A stretch of 64,000 nt of DNA, taken from NCBI GenBank assembly GCA_016858145.1, contig JAEHOE010000008.1:186001-250000 (forward strand), read 5' to 3'. This DNA comes from Edaphochlamys debaryana (Eukaryota > Chlorophyta > Chlorophyceae > Chlamydomonadales). Shown here piece after piece: positions 51,552-61,702 of the stretch (within the stretch, counting starts at the first letter, position 1; the number at the start of each line of letters is the position of its first letter). Made by a program: the position numbers and the translations under genes. The notes under the pieces are model-generated. The model was not told the DNA's origin. It saw nothing but the letters and a program-made list of their open reading frames with translations, and made no database searches.

Positions 51552-54500
51552 CTAAACCATAAGGCCCACCGTGTTGCACATCATGTCGGGACCGATGCCA
51601 GGAGGGAAGATCAGGGTGCCGTCGGCCTTGAGCAGGCCAGCGCCGCGCTTGGGGTCGCTGTTATCGACGTAGTGGAGGGAGCCGGCGAGCTCGCTCTTCA
51701 AGTACCGCTTGATCTCCTCCACCTTGGAGCCGGTGGTGGCGGCCTTGGATGAGCAGGCGAGAGCGGAGGCCTCGGGCGCCACCTTGGGGGTCTTGAGCAG
51801 ATCCAGCAGCTCGGCCATCATCTTGCCCAGGATTTCGAGCGCCGCCGCCGTCTTGCCCGGCGCCATGGGGCCAAAGCGGACGTTAGAGCTGCCGTCCTTC
51901 ATGTGCGAGAAGGAGACCTGCTCCACGGGCGGCAGGCGCATGGAGCTGGGCAGCGGCCCGGGGGGCAGCTGCCGGAAGCTGGCAGGCATGGGCTCCTTGG
52001 TGGTGTTGAAGGCCGCGGCCGAGGAGGCCTGCGGTGGCCACACGGTCTGGCCCTGGATTGGCGTTGGCGGCCCAGTCGGGGACACGGCGGGGCCGGTCTC
52101 CTTGCTGGCGAAGCTGCCGACGCTGTTGCACACGCTCATACCCCCCCCCAGCTGGGAGACCGAAGCCGACGTGGCCAGGGCTGCGCCGGGGGTGCCGTAC
52201 TCCACGTACGTGACGAACGTACCATTGTACGAGTGCTGGGCCACCGAGAGGACGTCCGTGTGCAGAGCGGACGCTGAGCTTGGCGCGTACGAGGATGGCG
52301 GTGGGTGCGAGAAAGGCGGAGCCCCGTAGCCCATGGGCCAGGACGGTGGCGGCGGCACACCGGGCGGCGGGGCCGCCGGGGCCCGGAAGGAGGCCGAGGA
52401 CGCGAAGGCACCTGCAGGCGGAGCCTGAGGGCCCTGGCCGTAGCCGTAGCTGTGGCCGTACGACGAGGGCGGCGGCGTGGAGTAGCCGTAGCCATAGCCG
52501 TAGGACGCGGGACCCTGGCCGTAGTGCAACACCGCAGGCGGAGCCTGGGACTGCAGGTACGGTGAGGCCTCTGCAGCGTAGGCCGCGTGCTGCGGGTTGC
52601 CCTTGCCTCGGTTGTTGTCCTTGGGCTTGGCGTAGTCCTGCCTGCGGGGGCGGTCGCCCTGCGGCTGCTGCTGGCGCGGCGCCGAGAGCAGCGCCGCGTA
52701 CTCCGGCTTCTTGCGGACCAGCTCCGCCCAGGCGTTGTCCATGTTGATGGACTTGGGGTGGCCGGGCAGCGCCGTCAGGTTGCCGGCCTTGGCGTTGGCT
52801 GTGCAGAAGTCCACCGAGTGGTGCTTGGCGTTGCAGAAGGAGGAGTCGCCCGTGGAGCCGGTGGCGGGGCCGGGCTCCGCCTTGGGCCAGCAGGGCTTGC
52901 TGCCGCCGCTCGACTGCTGCTGCTGCTGACGCCCGCCCGCCTGGCCGCCGTAGCCCTTGCCGTGGTCCTGGCGACCGGAGTGCGTGGCCAGGGCCGAGAC
53001 GCTGTTGGCCATGCGCTCGATCTGCGATGAGAGGCGGGCGATGTCAGCCGAGCCCACGCCGGAGGCGCTGGTGCTCTCGGAGACGGGGCCAGCGGACGTG
53101 GCGAATGCCTTGACCTTCTTGGGGTCCTTGACCTTGCTGTCAGCCACCTCCTGCTCGATCGGGAAGGTGCTGTAGATCTCGTGGCAGCGGACGATGGCCT
53201 TGGCGAGGTCCCAGGTGGTGGGGTCGCTGTCCTCCTTGCCCAGGTAGCTGACCTTGATGGTGTCGTTCATGAAGCTGGCCTTGACCCAGTGCAACTCCAT
53301 GACGGCCCGGAGCCAGCGCTCGGTGCGGACGCACCTCGAGATGCTGGCCTCGCTGATGGGCCTGACGATGGAGAGGAAATGAGCGCCTGCCGTCATGGGG
53401 TCCTCAAGGGGCTCGACGCCGAAGTTGTCGTAGCTCTTCTTGGACGTGGGGTCCTCGCGGCCAAACTTCTTGGCCAGGGCCTCCAGCAGGTACTCGCAGG
53501 CGTCGAGCTTGAGGTCAGGGAGCTTGGCCTGGCCCTTGTACTCGGGGGGATTGGCGTTGCCGGCGTGGAGCAGGGTCCACTTGTCCTTGTGCTCGGCCAG
53601 GGCCTCGGCGCCCTCGGTCGCGCACCAGCCTTGCACGACCAAGTTGAGGTTGTTGCCCCCATCCTTGGTGAGCCCCCCAGCCATGCCGGCGAGGATGAGC
53701 TCTGCAATCAAGGCCTTGTTGTCGCCTCGGTCGCTCATGGCCCACTGTTTGACAAACAGGCGAGCGGACTGCAGGAAGGCAGGAAGGGAAGTGGGCTTAG
53801 CATCGAAGCTGGGGCAGTTGCGGTCGCCCATGTCTTCGTCTTCACTCCTCCTGGGCGGAGCCCGGGGAGCTAGCTGAGCAGCAGGTGCCGGCGCAGGCAG
53901 GGCCGGGGCGGGAGGAGGCTGCTCCCCGTCGCCCTCCTCAGCAGGTGCTAAGTCTAGAGCCCCCTCAGCCGCAGGCTGGGGGTCTCGTACTTGATCGGCC
54001 GGGGCGGGGCCCGGGCCGAGATCTTGCTGCTCACCAGGCGCGTCGGGCGGTGCCGGCAGGCAATGCCCGAGCTCCTCGGCGAGTGCAGGTAGAGCCCCCG
54101 CAGCCGAGGGCTGCGGGGCTGGCGGAGAGGGAACTCGGGCGGGGCCCGGTCCCGAAGACGCTCCAGCAGCGCTGCCACCAGAGTTGGAGCCAGAAGGACC
54201 TGCAACGTCGTTGCGGGTTGGCTCAGTCGCGAGGTCGGCCGAAGGCGCGCGACAATGTTGAAGCTCACCGGAGCCTCCGGGGTTCGACGGCCCAGCACCG
54301 GCGGAGCCGGTGGGGTCTTGCTCAAATAGCGGGTTGCCGCGAAGAGCAGTTGTAGCCGCTCGCGGGTCAGCGAGGCCTCGTCCGCGAGTTGGGCTTGCAG
54401 GTGCCGAGCGTATGGGAGTACCTGCGTTTCGGGCGTTCAGCAGAGCAGCCAAACGATCAATAGGGAGATTAGCCTCCTGCTCTTCTTGTCTACGGAGCTC

Positions 54501-54761
54501 GCGTGCCGCAGCTCGACTCGCGGTCGTGGACACGGGCGTGAGCTGAGGAATCGGCAGAGGCGCGGCCGCGGGCCCACGCCTATCAGCACCAGATGCAGTC
54601 TGTTGCTTAGACTTCCTAGAAGACTCCTTGGAAGCCAGATCGCAGCGCGGGCGGAGCCCGGAGCGATCGAGTCTGGAGGTCCGTAGCGCGCAGCGCCAGT
54701 GGACGGAAGTGAAGTCGGAAGCAAATCGGCGAGCAAAGACGCAGGCGGTGCCTGGGCTCAC
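51552..54761 (-). CDS. Element 2 Gag
   Basis: The open frame spans 1,069 codons and begins inside repeat X; the first ATG in frame is at 53831, giving about 759 aa. The upstream 310 codons look coding (Pro/Ala-rich, with RELRRQEEQEANLPIDRLAA) but need a non-AUG start or a spliced leader. After the ATG comes a helical core (FLQSARLFVKQWAM through LELHWVKA-like segments), then a zinc-knuckle-like CNAKHHSVDFC, a Gln/Gly-rich region and a Tyr/Gly/Pro-rich low-complexity stretch (YGYGYGYSTPPPSSYG). The ORF ends TAG at 51552. It is probably the capsid protein of the element's particle. Confidence 0.7.
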   Translation of the reverse strand: MSPGTACVFARRFASDFTSVHWRCALRTSRLDRSGLRPRCDLASKESSRKSKQQTASGADRRGPAAAPLPIPQLTPVSTTASRAAARELRRQEEQEANLPIDRLAALLNARNAGTPIRSAPASPTRGRGLADPRAATTALRGNPLFEQDPTGSAGAGPSNPGGSGELQHCRAPSADLATEPTRNDVAGPSGSNSGGSAAGASSGPGPARVPSPPAPQPSAAGALPALAEELGHCLPAPPDAPGEQQDLGPGPAPADQVRDPQPAAEGALDLAPAEEGDGEQPPPAPALPAPAPAAQLAPRAPPRRSEDEDMGDRNCPSFDAKPTSLPAFLQSARLFVKQWAMSDRGDNKALIAELILAGMAGGLTKDGGNNLNLVVQGWCATEGAEALAEHKDKWTLLHAGNANPPEYKGQAKLPDLKLDACEYLLEALAKKFGREDPTSKKSYDNFGVEPLEDPMTAGAHFLSIVRPISEASISRCVRTERWLRAVMELHWVKASFMNDTIKVSYLGKEDSDPTTWDLAKAIVRCHEIYSTFPIEQEVADSKVKDPKKVKAFATSAGPVSESTSASGVGSADIARLSSQIERMANSVSALATHSGRQDHGKGYGGQAGGRQQQQQSSGGSKPCWPKAEPGPATGSTGDSSFCNAKHHSVDFCTANAKAGNLTALPGHPKSINMDNAWAELVRKKPEYAALLSAPRQQQPQGDRPRRQDYAKPKDNNRGKGNPQHAAYAAEASPYLQSQAPPAVLHYGQGPASYGYGYGYSTPPPSSYGHSYGYGQGPQAPPAGAFASSASFRAPAAPPPGVPPPPSWPMGYGAPPFSHPPPSSYAPSSASALHTDVLSVAQHSYNGTFVTYVEYGTPGAALATSASVSQLGGGMSVCNSVGSFASKETGPAVSPTGPPTPIQGQTVWPPQASSAAAFNTTKEPMPASFRQLPPGPLPSSMRLPPVEQVSFSHMKDGSSNVRFGPMAPGKTAAALEILGKMMAELLDLLKTPKVAPEASALACSSKAATTGSKVEEIKRYLKSELAGSLHYVDNSDPKRGAGLLKADGTLIFPPGIGPDMMCNTVGLMV

Positions 54762-55172
54762 TTCTAGGACCAGCGCCGAGGCTCAGCAGCTGGGTCGAGC
54801 GAAGGTTCCTCGGGAAGTCGTTGGATGGCACAGAGACTGCGCCGCAGGCGCTAGAGGCAGCAGAGCAGCAACACTCTAGTAGTTACAGTCACAGCAGAGT
54901 AGATCCGCAGCAAGTAGTAGTAGCAGTGCTTCCGACTTGCCAGTCGGAAGCTGGGCGTTCGCCTAAGTCCCCCCGATCGGAAGGGCTCATTGCCGTACCT
55001 CAGGTGCTCATGCCACGTGTCCCACGAGGCAAACCCTGGTGTCACAACCCTAGTCACAACCCCAGACGTACCCTCCGGCACCAACCAGCAGACCAACCAC
55101 AAACCTCCAGCACCCTACCTCAACTCCCAACCGGCAACCATACTGTGACAGCGACGGTACTGTGCTCTGTCA
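54724..55172 (-). repeat. 449-bp terminal repeat X, 5' copy
   Basis: This is the 5' end of element 2. Unlike the 3' copy it has no repeat Y on either side: outside is the TCCG target duplication and inside is gag leader sequence. It should carry the promoter, but I see no clear TATA box. Confidence 0.95.
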
Positions 55173-55176
55173 TCCG
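55173..55176. repeat. Target-site duplication of element 2, right (TCCG)
   Basis: This matches 41101-41104. It lies 310 bp upstream of the start codon of copy G. Confidence 0.7.
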
Positions 55177-55485
55177 CTACCCCGTGGCGCGTGAATGCTA
55201 CCAAAAGTTGTAACGTAACCTCCCTAAAAGTACCGCGCGTCGCTAACCTTCTCGCAGCACTCATTTCGGGGCGGACCACGCGCGAGGGCCCTAAGTCCAG
55301 GGGTCGGGAAGGGGGAACGGTGGGGGATTGGAGGCGGCATGTTGCGTGCCGATTCACGACGGGTCAGACCGGACATGCGAAGCCCTGCATAGCTCCAGGC
55401 TTGTTCACATTAACAAGATTAACTCTCGCACACACCCTAGCTTGCAGTAGATGTGACGCCAACTGGCAAGTGCACACTTGCCGAA

Positions 55486-58400
55486 ATGCAAGCACAGCCG
55501 CCGAGCTCGGGCGCCCTGTATTCCGCAATAGCATGCACTGTCGTCATAGGCCTGATAAACTCCGACTTCTTTGCCACTTGGACAAGCCACCAGCCTAGCG
55601 ATGCGGAGCGCCTGGAGGGGCCGGCCGCTCCGCTGGATGTGCCATGGCCAAGCACGCTCTGGTGCGCTCACGCTCAAGTCGGGAGGCATGTCAGACGTTG
55701 AGGTCAAGCTCGGACCCTTCCCCCTCCCTCGACTGTGGCCTCCAGGCCGGACCACCTCTTCTTCGGCCTTACTGCGCTGCTCGCGCGATGTCGCGCGCTG
55801 CTGCCCCTGGCCATGCTTACTATGGGTGGGGGCAGGAGGGGAGGGTGGATGAGGGCAGACGGCGAAGGAGGTCTCGGGTGCCCTTGCATGGGTCCTCTCG
55901 GTGCCCCCCGGTGCCAGTCCACCTGTTGTCACGGCAGCTAAACGCCAGGCGCAGGCCGGACGGCGGCGGCAATGTCCCAAGCTTGGACCAGTCGCGGATC
56001 TGCGGGGGGCGGCATCAGAGGCCTGAGTGCTGGAGAGCCGGCACAACCCCTCTCACAGCCCTGCCCTGCCCTACCCAACCGGCCCACCCCTGACCCCCCA
56101 GGCCTCGCCCTGGTCCTCCCTGTCTTAGCCATTGTGGATGCGCCGATCTGCAACGCGATGGTTGGAGCAGTCCTGGCTTGGGTTTGCCAGCTGCCAGTTC
56201 TGGGCATCGTGTTCGAATGGGGGCTTACAACTCTTCTGGGCGCCATCACATGGCTGCAGCAGGTAGGGCTCTCGGGGGCCTGCTGTAGCGACAGGGGCGC
56301 AGTACCTGTTACCGGTTTCGGGAGTACTGGATGACAGTGGGCCCTGGACCCAAGGCTGGCTTCTGCGTCAGCGCATGCTAAGCAATTGCTAGACAACACC
56401 GTCCTTCTCGCACAGTCATGACAGCCATTCGCCCTCTCCCCACCCTGCCGGTGGCCCTCCTAGGTCCGGTTCCGCATCCGAGGCGCAATTCTGAACCACC
56501 ACTACAGCGAGGGCGCCGTGTAAGCAAGCATGCTGGAGCGCCTAACGATATGTTTTTGAGCTGTACAACGTGTCCGGGCCGGCGCCTGCGCAGATACTAT
56601 CCCCACGGGGGTCGAGGATCGCCCCGAGAAAGCTTGCCCTCTGCGCCCCTTGCAGGCTGGTGTCCCTCCTCACGCACTGGGCGCTGGTCCCCGAGCTGGT
56701 GAACGACCTGCGGGGCCACCCCGACGTGGGGTGAGCACCTCGGAACGAGGAGGGAGGGCGCCAGGGGACGAGGCGAGGTCCCGCCCGAATACCGGCCCGC
56801 GCTTACTGCTTGCCACAACCCCTGCCCCGCGCCTCCACGCACAGGCACGGCGCTGTGGGTGTCAAGGTTGTCCTCGCGCTGCTCTCCTGGCCGGTGCGAC
56901 CGGGGCACTCGGGGAGTGGCGTTCCGCGCGCTTCCTTGCTCCCCGGAATGCTTGCTCGCGCTTCGTTCAGTCATGATCTGAAGCGCTCTGCAGCGCCGTT
57001 GTGCACCTACTAACGCACAGCTCCCTCCCCTATCCTCCCCACGTCTTGCCCTTACAGGAGCTGGCTGGGGCTGTGGCGGTCCTGGTCTGGGCGGTGACCC
57101 CCCTGCTCCCCGACTTGATGAGCCTGGGCCTGCTGCTGCCCCTCGGGGACGCGGGCAGCTGGCTGCTGATGCAGGCCGACATGGCCCGCGGCCAGGGGGA
57201 GCCGTGGGCCACGGTGGCAGTGGCCGTGGTCCTCGCACTTGGAACGGCGTACGGGTGGGTCCGGGGGGGGGGGCGATGTAGCGGTGGGGGGGGGGGCTGA
57301 CGGGGCTCGAGGGGCTTAACTCGGTTCAGCGCGGTGCGGAGGGCACCCGGGTCTTCCTGCGACAAGGCAGCGTCAAGGTCACGAAAGGGGCCGCGTGTGG
57401 AGCAGACAGAGCTTGGCTTTCAAATGTGATGCATGCTAATGCCCTTCTGTTGCCTCCCCAACGCAACCCAACAGGCTGTCGCTCCAGTACGAGTTCTCCG
57501 CCGAAGACGGACGCGCACAGCACCCATCAGGCACCTCCTGGCTTGACTGGTGTGTTGACGAGCTGCCCTTACTGGCGGCTTTGTGGCTGGGCTCCTTCTC
57601 CTACGCCGCAGCGGAGTGGATGGCCCCGTCCCGTGCCACGACCACGGCGGAGAAAGCTTGGGTGGCGCTGCAGCTCCCACTCCGAGCGCTGTGGACCGGC
57701 GAAGTCAGCAGAGCCCAGAGCGCTTGGAGACTCACGTGCCTGGCGGTGCGTGGCGGCCGGGTTTGAGGGGGGCACACGGGGCAGCGGGGAGACGTCAGCA
57801 GGCGTATCAAGAGCTGGCGCATGGCTGAAATGGCAAGAGTCTGAATGGAAGCCTCAATCTGCGCCCCGCCCGTCCTGCTGTGCGCCCTCCGTCGAAACCC
57901 ACAGGCGCTCGTGCTGGGACTCACGCTGGCGGGCACCGCACGCGCGGTGTGGAATGGCGCAACTGGTGAGGGCGGCAGCTTTGTGGCTCGAAGATCGTGC
58001 CACAGGGCAGGTCCGGTGCCTGAGCCTGCCCTGGGACACACGGTGCTCTGTTGTCCGCATGTGCCGTACGGTACTGCCGTACGACGAGTACGGTGACTTG
58101 ACACGTTCGCCCCTGGTCCGTGCCCCTGCATGCCTCTCCGCGTGGCCCCGCAGGCCCTCACGCTGGACACTCCTCCCTGTGGCGAGGCGCCTGCGGGTTG
58201 GGCGGAGGCCTCGTCAAGGCTGCGTTGGGGATTGCCGTCGGCGCGTCGGTCGCTGGCATGGTCATGCGCCCCTCCTACATGGCATCGTACGGACTCGACG
58301 CGGCGTTCGGGGACTACGGCGCACATGCGCGGACGAATGCATCCTGTCCGAAGGACTTGGTAACCCTCAAGCACCACACGCAGCGTGATGTTGTCGCCTG

Positions 58401-59137
58401 GGCCTCCCGCTGGGAGGGCGTGGGCGGCTGCGATGCGGCCTCCAGCAATGGCGCCCTGTGGTGGTGTGAGGTGGCCACGGGTGCCAAGGTCAACCTGCTG
58501 GCAGCGAGGGCCTGGCGCCGGGGAGGGATGGACGGAGTGCAGGTGGGCTTGGGGAGGGGGGTTTGCCGGTGTTCGGGCTTGGTGCTCTGTGTGCTTTACC
58601 TTGAGGGAGCCCTCGGACTGAGCGAACCCTCGGAGCCTGAGCAATGCCCCCGTCCCCCCCGTTGACGCGCAGGCTGCTCTGGAGGCGCTGTGGGTCGCCC
58701 GCTGCAGCGGAGAGGCGCTTGCTGCCAGCCGCCGGGGCAAGCGAGACCGGCGCAAGGAGTCAAAGGCAGCTGCTTCCCTAGGGGCCTCGCTACAAACGTT
58801 GGCAATAGTAACAAACATGTCAGGACTGCATCCTGGGGACAGCAGCCTGGGGACATCAGCCTGGGGACAGCAGCCACCGGGGACATCAGCCTGGGGACAG
58901 CAGCCACCGGGGACATCAGCCTGGGGACAGCAGCCTGGGGACAGCAGCCTGGGGACAGCAGCCACCGGGGACAGCAGCCTGGGGACAGCAGCCTGGGGAC
59001 AGCAGCATGGGGCTGTTGGTGGGCGCCCTGACAGGATGGCGAAGAGCCACCGTTCTGAACCCAGAGCAAATTCTAGCCTGCGTCGTCTAGTTCTCATTGT
59101 CCCATTGACCTGCTCACTGTACAAAGCAGGCCAGTAG
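55486..59137 (+). CDS. Array copy G: intact membrane protein with WWC domain but no RING
   Basis: Eleven exons join in frame to 659 aa: 55486-55661, 55746-55825, 56102-56262, 56464-56519, 56656-56730, 56845-56893, 57058-57254, 57475-57745, 57905-57965, 58154-58542 and 58673-59137. Phases match copy E throughout; exon 57475-57745 is a fusion of E exons 8 and 9. Hydrophobic segments include IACTVVIGLI, LALVLPVLAIV, AVAVLVWAV and AALGIAVGASVAGMVM. The WWC domain is complete (SCP, GVGGC, LWWCEVATGAKVNLL, RRGGMDGVQ). The last exon starts like E exon 12 (AALEALWVARCSGEAL), then runs into a minisatellite that encodes GDSSLGT / SAWGQQPPGT repeats and stops at TAG 59135-59137. The final membrane segment, linker and RING are missing. 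It may act without ligase activity, for example as a partner or competitor of the RING copies; this is inference. Confidence 0.75.
58831..59007 (+). repeat. Minisatellite inside the last exon of copy G
   Basis: Tandem units of about 14-15 bp (agcagcctggggac, with agccaccggggac variants) are translated as Gly/Ser/Gln-rich repeats. The array replaces the coding sequence that in other copies leads to the RING. Confidence 0.9.
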
Positions 59138-59179
59138 TAAAGGGCACAGTGCAGCCAGTGCAGTGCAGCTCTCCACACC

Positions 59180-61702
59180 ATGGCTCCGAAGCGTCAGCAC
59201 GGCCTCTCTCCTTGCGAACATGAGCACGCCATCACGGAAACACCTGCGAGTGACCACAGCGCAGCCGGCTCCGTATGGATTCCAGAAGTGGTGGAGCGCA
59301 TCGCGGCCTTCCTCAACCCCAACGAGCGGGCGTGCCTGAGAAGCGTCGACAAGGCCACGTCTGAGCTCTTGCAGAGCTGCAGAAGGCTCCATCTGTCCCA
59401 GCCGACCCCGCTGTGGGCGTTTGCGGCGAAATGGTCGTCGCCAGGATGCAAGGACCTGAACTGGAAGCAGCGCAGGCAGCTGGTTGCACTCGTTGCGGCC
59501 AGCGACGACGTGGAGTGCCTGAAGCTGGCGATCACGGCAGCGGGCTGCTATCCACTCGCCAAGGACCTCGGGATCCCGCTGGCCGCCGGGGCCATCACCA
59601 CGTGCACCTGGCTCCTGGCCGAGCCTGGCCGCCTCAACGGAGCCCCCGCCTGGCCAGAGCTGCTGAGCGTCGCTGCGGGCAGCGGGCGGTGGGAAGCGTG
59701 TGCGTGGGTCCTGAAGCGCAGCCGACGCCCGGGGGCAGCGGCGCTGAAGAAAGCGGCTGTCAAGGCCGCCAAGAACGGGCACGTGGGCACGGCCCTGGCC
59801 CTGCTTGAGCGCCTGGAGGCCGGCCCCGGCTTTGGGAGGAAGCCCAAGGCGCCGGCGGCCACCAGGGGCGGCAGCAGGCGGGTCAAGAAGGCGGCTGAGG
59901 AGGAGGAGGAGGAGGCCGAGGAGGAGGCTGAGGAGGAGGAGGAGGAGGAGGCCGAGAAGGAGGCCGGGGAGGAGGCCGGGGAGGACTGGTTCGGCGCTGG
60001 CGTGGAGGCGCAGCCCGCACGCGAGGACGATGGGGATGACGAGGGCGAAGAGGAGGCTCGCGGAGGGTATGGCAGTGAGGGGGAGGATGAGTTTGGTGAG
60101 GAGGTGCACATCTACGCCACCTTCAGCCCGCGTCGCACCTGCCAGGTCGCTGCCTTCAAGGGCTGCGACCTGACCACGCTCAAGCGCCACTGGCGGGAGC
60201 TGCAGAAGGGCACCGGCGCCTGGTGCCGGAACGCCCTCGCCCGGGCCCTGCGCTACGCACTCTGCAGCCCCCACCCCGACTGGCAGGCCAAGGCCGAGCT
60301 CCTGGTGAGCAAGGGCGCCAAGCCGGTCCACGAGATGTACCTCAAGGTCTGCGGGGTCAAGCCCGAGGCAACCGCGCTGGAGCGGCTGACGTGGATGAAG
60401 CAGAACCGGTGCAGGATGGAGCCTGGATTCGGAATTGAGGCGGCGATCCGGGCAAACAACAGGTGAGTGCGGAGCTTGTGTGAGCAAAGTTGGGCTTTGG
60501 GGTGGTGCGAACAGTCTTGGGGCGGGCGGGAATCAAAGCGCCGTGGGCAGCCGGATGAGTGTTGACACATGACGGGCGATTTGGGAGCTGGGCTCAGTAG
60601 GGTCGGCTGGGTCCGCCGTGAGCGATAGGGCCTTGGACCGCCTGCTAGTCAGCCTTAACCGCAGCCTGGCCCACGGCTCAATCCGCGACCGCCTTCTGCC
60701 CTCGACCCACAGGGAGGTGTACAGGTGGCTGTCGGACAACGGCGTGTGGGATTTCGACGAGAAGGAGGGCTTCGAGACGGGATACGTCGTGCCCGACATG
60801 GTGGTGCAGGACAACGTAGCGGTCGTGGAGTTCTTCGAAGAGATTGGCTGGATGTCTGACGTGGAGGACTGCCTTCTGGAAGGAGCCGAGGCCGGGAGCG
60901 CCCGCGTGCTGCGCTTCGCTTGGGAGAAGCTGGGCTATCCCACGAAGGATTGCAGCAAGTCTGCGGTGGTCAAGGACCAAGATCAGCTGGTGTTCGCGGC
61001 CTGCAAGTCCGGGTCCGTGGAGATCATGCGCTGGCTGTCGGAGGTGGGGTGCGAGTTCGGCCACGGCGCGTGGGCGTGCACGGTGGCGTCCGGCTGCGAG
61101 GCGGCCGTGGAGCTGCTGGCGGAGCTGGGCTGCCCCAAGCCGGTGGGTGGCGCAAACTCCGTGGGCTGCACCGGGTTACCATACGATTTTGGACAGGAGC
61201 ATGCGGGCGGCTCTGGTGCGGTTGGTTGTCCATTGGGTGTACCGTATTGCGTTCAGGACGAACCGGCAGTCGTGCACCCCGCTCAACATTCCATCCCTGC
61301 GCTGCCCCGCCCCCACAGGACGACGGCGCGCCCTACCTGCTGGCCATTCACCCCTCCCACACCTATGGCGACTGGCGCATGTTCCCGCTGCTCCGCCGCC
61401 TGGGCCTGGCCCTCCCGCAGCCGGGCACGGCGCTCGTCCTCAAGTCGGTCGCCTCGGGCGCGCCGCTGGGCACCCTGCAGTGGCTGCAGGCGGAGGGCGC
61501 GTGTGGGCTGGTGGACTGGGCGGCGGCCGAGGTGGCAGCCAAGGCGCGGAAGCCGAGGCAGGAGGACCGGGCCGAGGTGCTGGCGTGGATCGGGGAGCGG
61601 CGCAGCCAGCAGCCCGAGCCGTGGAGGGCCGCCAAGGGCAGGGGGCGGCAGGGGAAGGGGGACGCGAAGGGCAACCTGCCAAAGATATGCGACTTGCAGT
61701 GA
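59180..61702 (+). CDS. F-box-like protein with ankyrin-type repeats
   Basis: Three exons, 59180-60462, 60665-61142 and 61319-61702, join in frame to 714 aa. Residues 31-66 (VWIPEVVERIAAFLNPNERA) form an F-box-like start typical of a large family in volvocine algae, where it precedes ankyrin-like repeats (for example VALVAASDDVECLKLAITAA, then KNGHVGTALALLERL and later ACKSGSVEIMRWLSEVGCEF). A strongly acidic run of Glu lies at about residues 238-270, between repeat blocks. F-box proteins recruit substrates to SCF ubiquitin ligases, but many algal members of this family are uncharacterised. The start ATG is the first in frame, only 42 bp after the stop of copy G. Exon 2 is chosen by phase at the acceptor ending 60664. 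The tail is basic. Confidence 0.75.

Larger units (their letters stand above)
41105..55172 (-). mobile_element. Complete 14-kb Ty3/gypsy-type retrotransposon with split terminal repeats (element 2)
   Basis: The element runs on the minus strand from TGACAGAG at 55172 to CCTGACA at 41105, so it has TG...CA ends and a TCCG target duplication. Its order is gag, a TAG-separated gag extension, a protease-like ORF, RT-RNase H plus a degenerate cytosine-methyltransferase-like region, then (after a frame change at a G10 run) integrase, a PHD finger and a second methyltransferase-like region. The ends are not simple LTRs. Calling the 449-bp repeat X and the 50-bp repeat Y, the element-sense order is X, internal, Y, X, Y. 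The X copies differ at two positions and the Y copies at none, which indicates recent insertion. The integrase has the HHCC and DDE signatures, so this is not a tyrosine-recombinase (DIRS/PAT) element despite the similar repeat layout. Confidence 0.9.

Noticed and set aside
41105..55172. Element 2 as a DIRS/PAT-type tyrosine-recombinase element
   Set aside because: The repeat layout fits, but the integrase shows HHCC and DDE signatures, the ends are TG...CA, and there is a 4-bp target duplication. DIRS/PAT elements lack these features.
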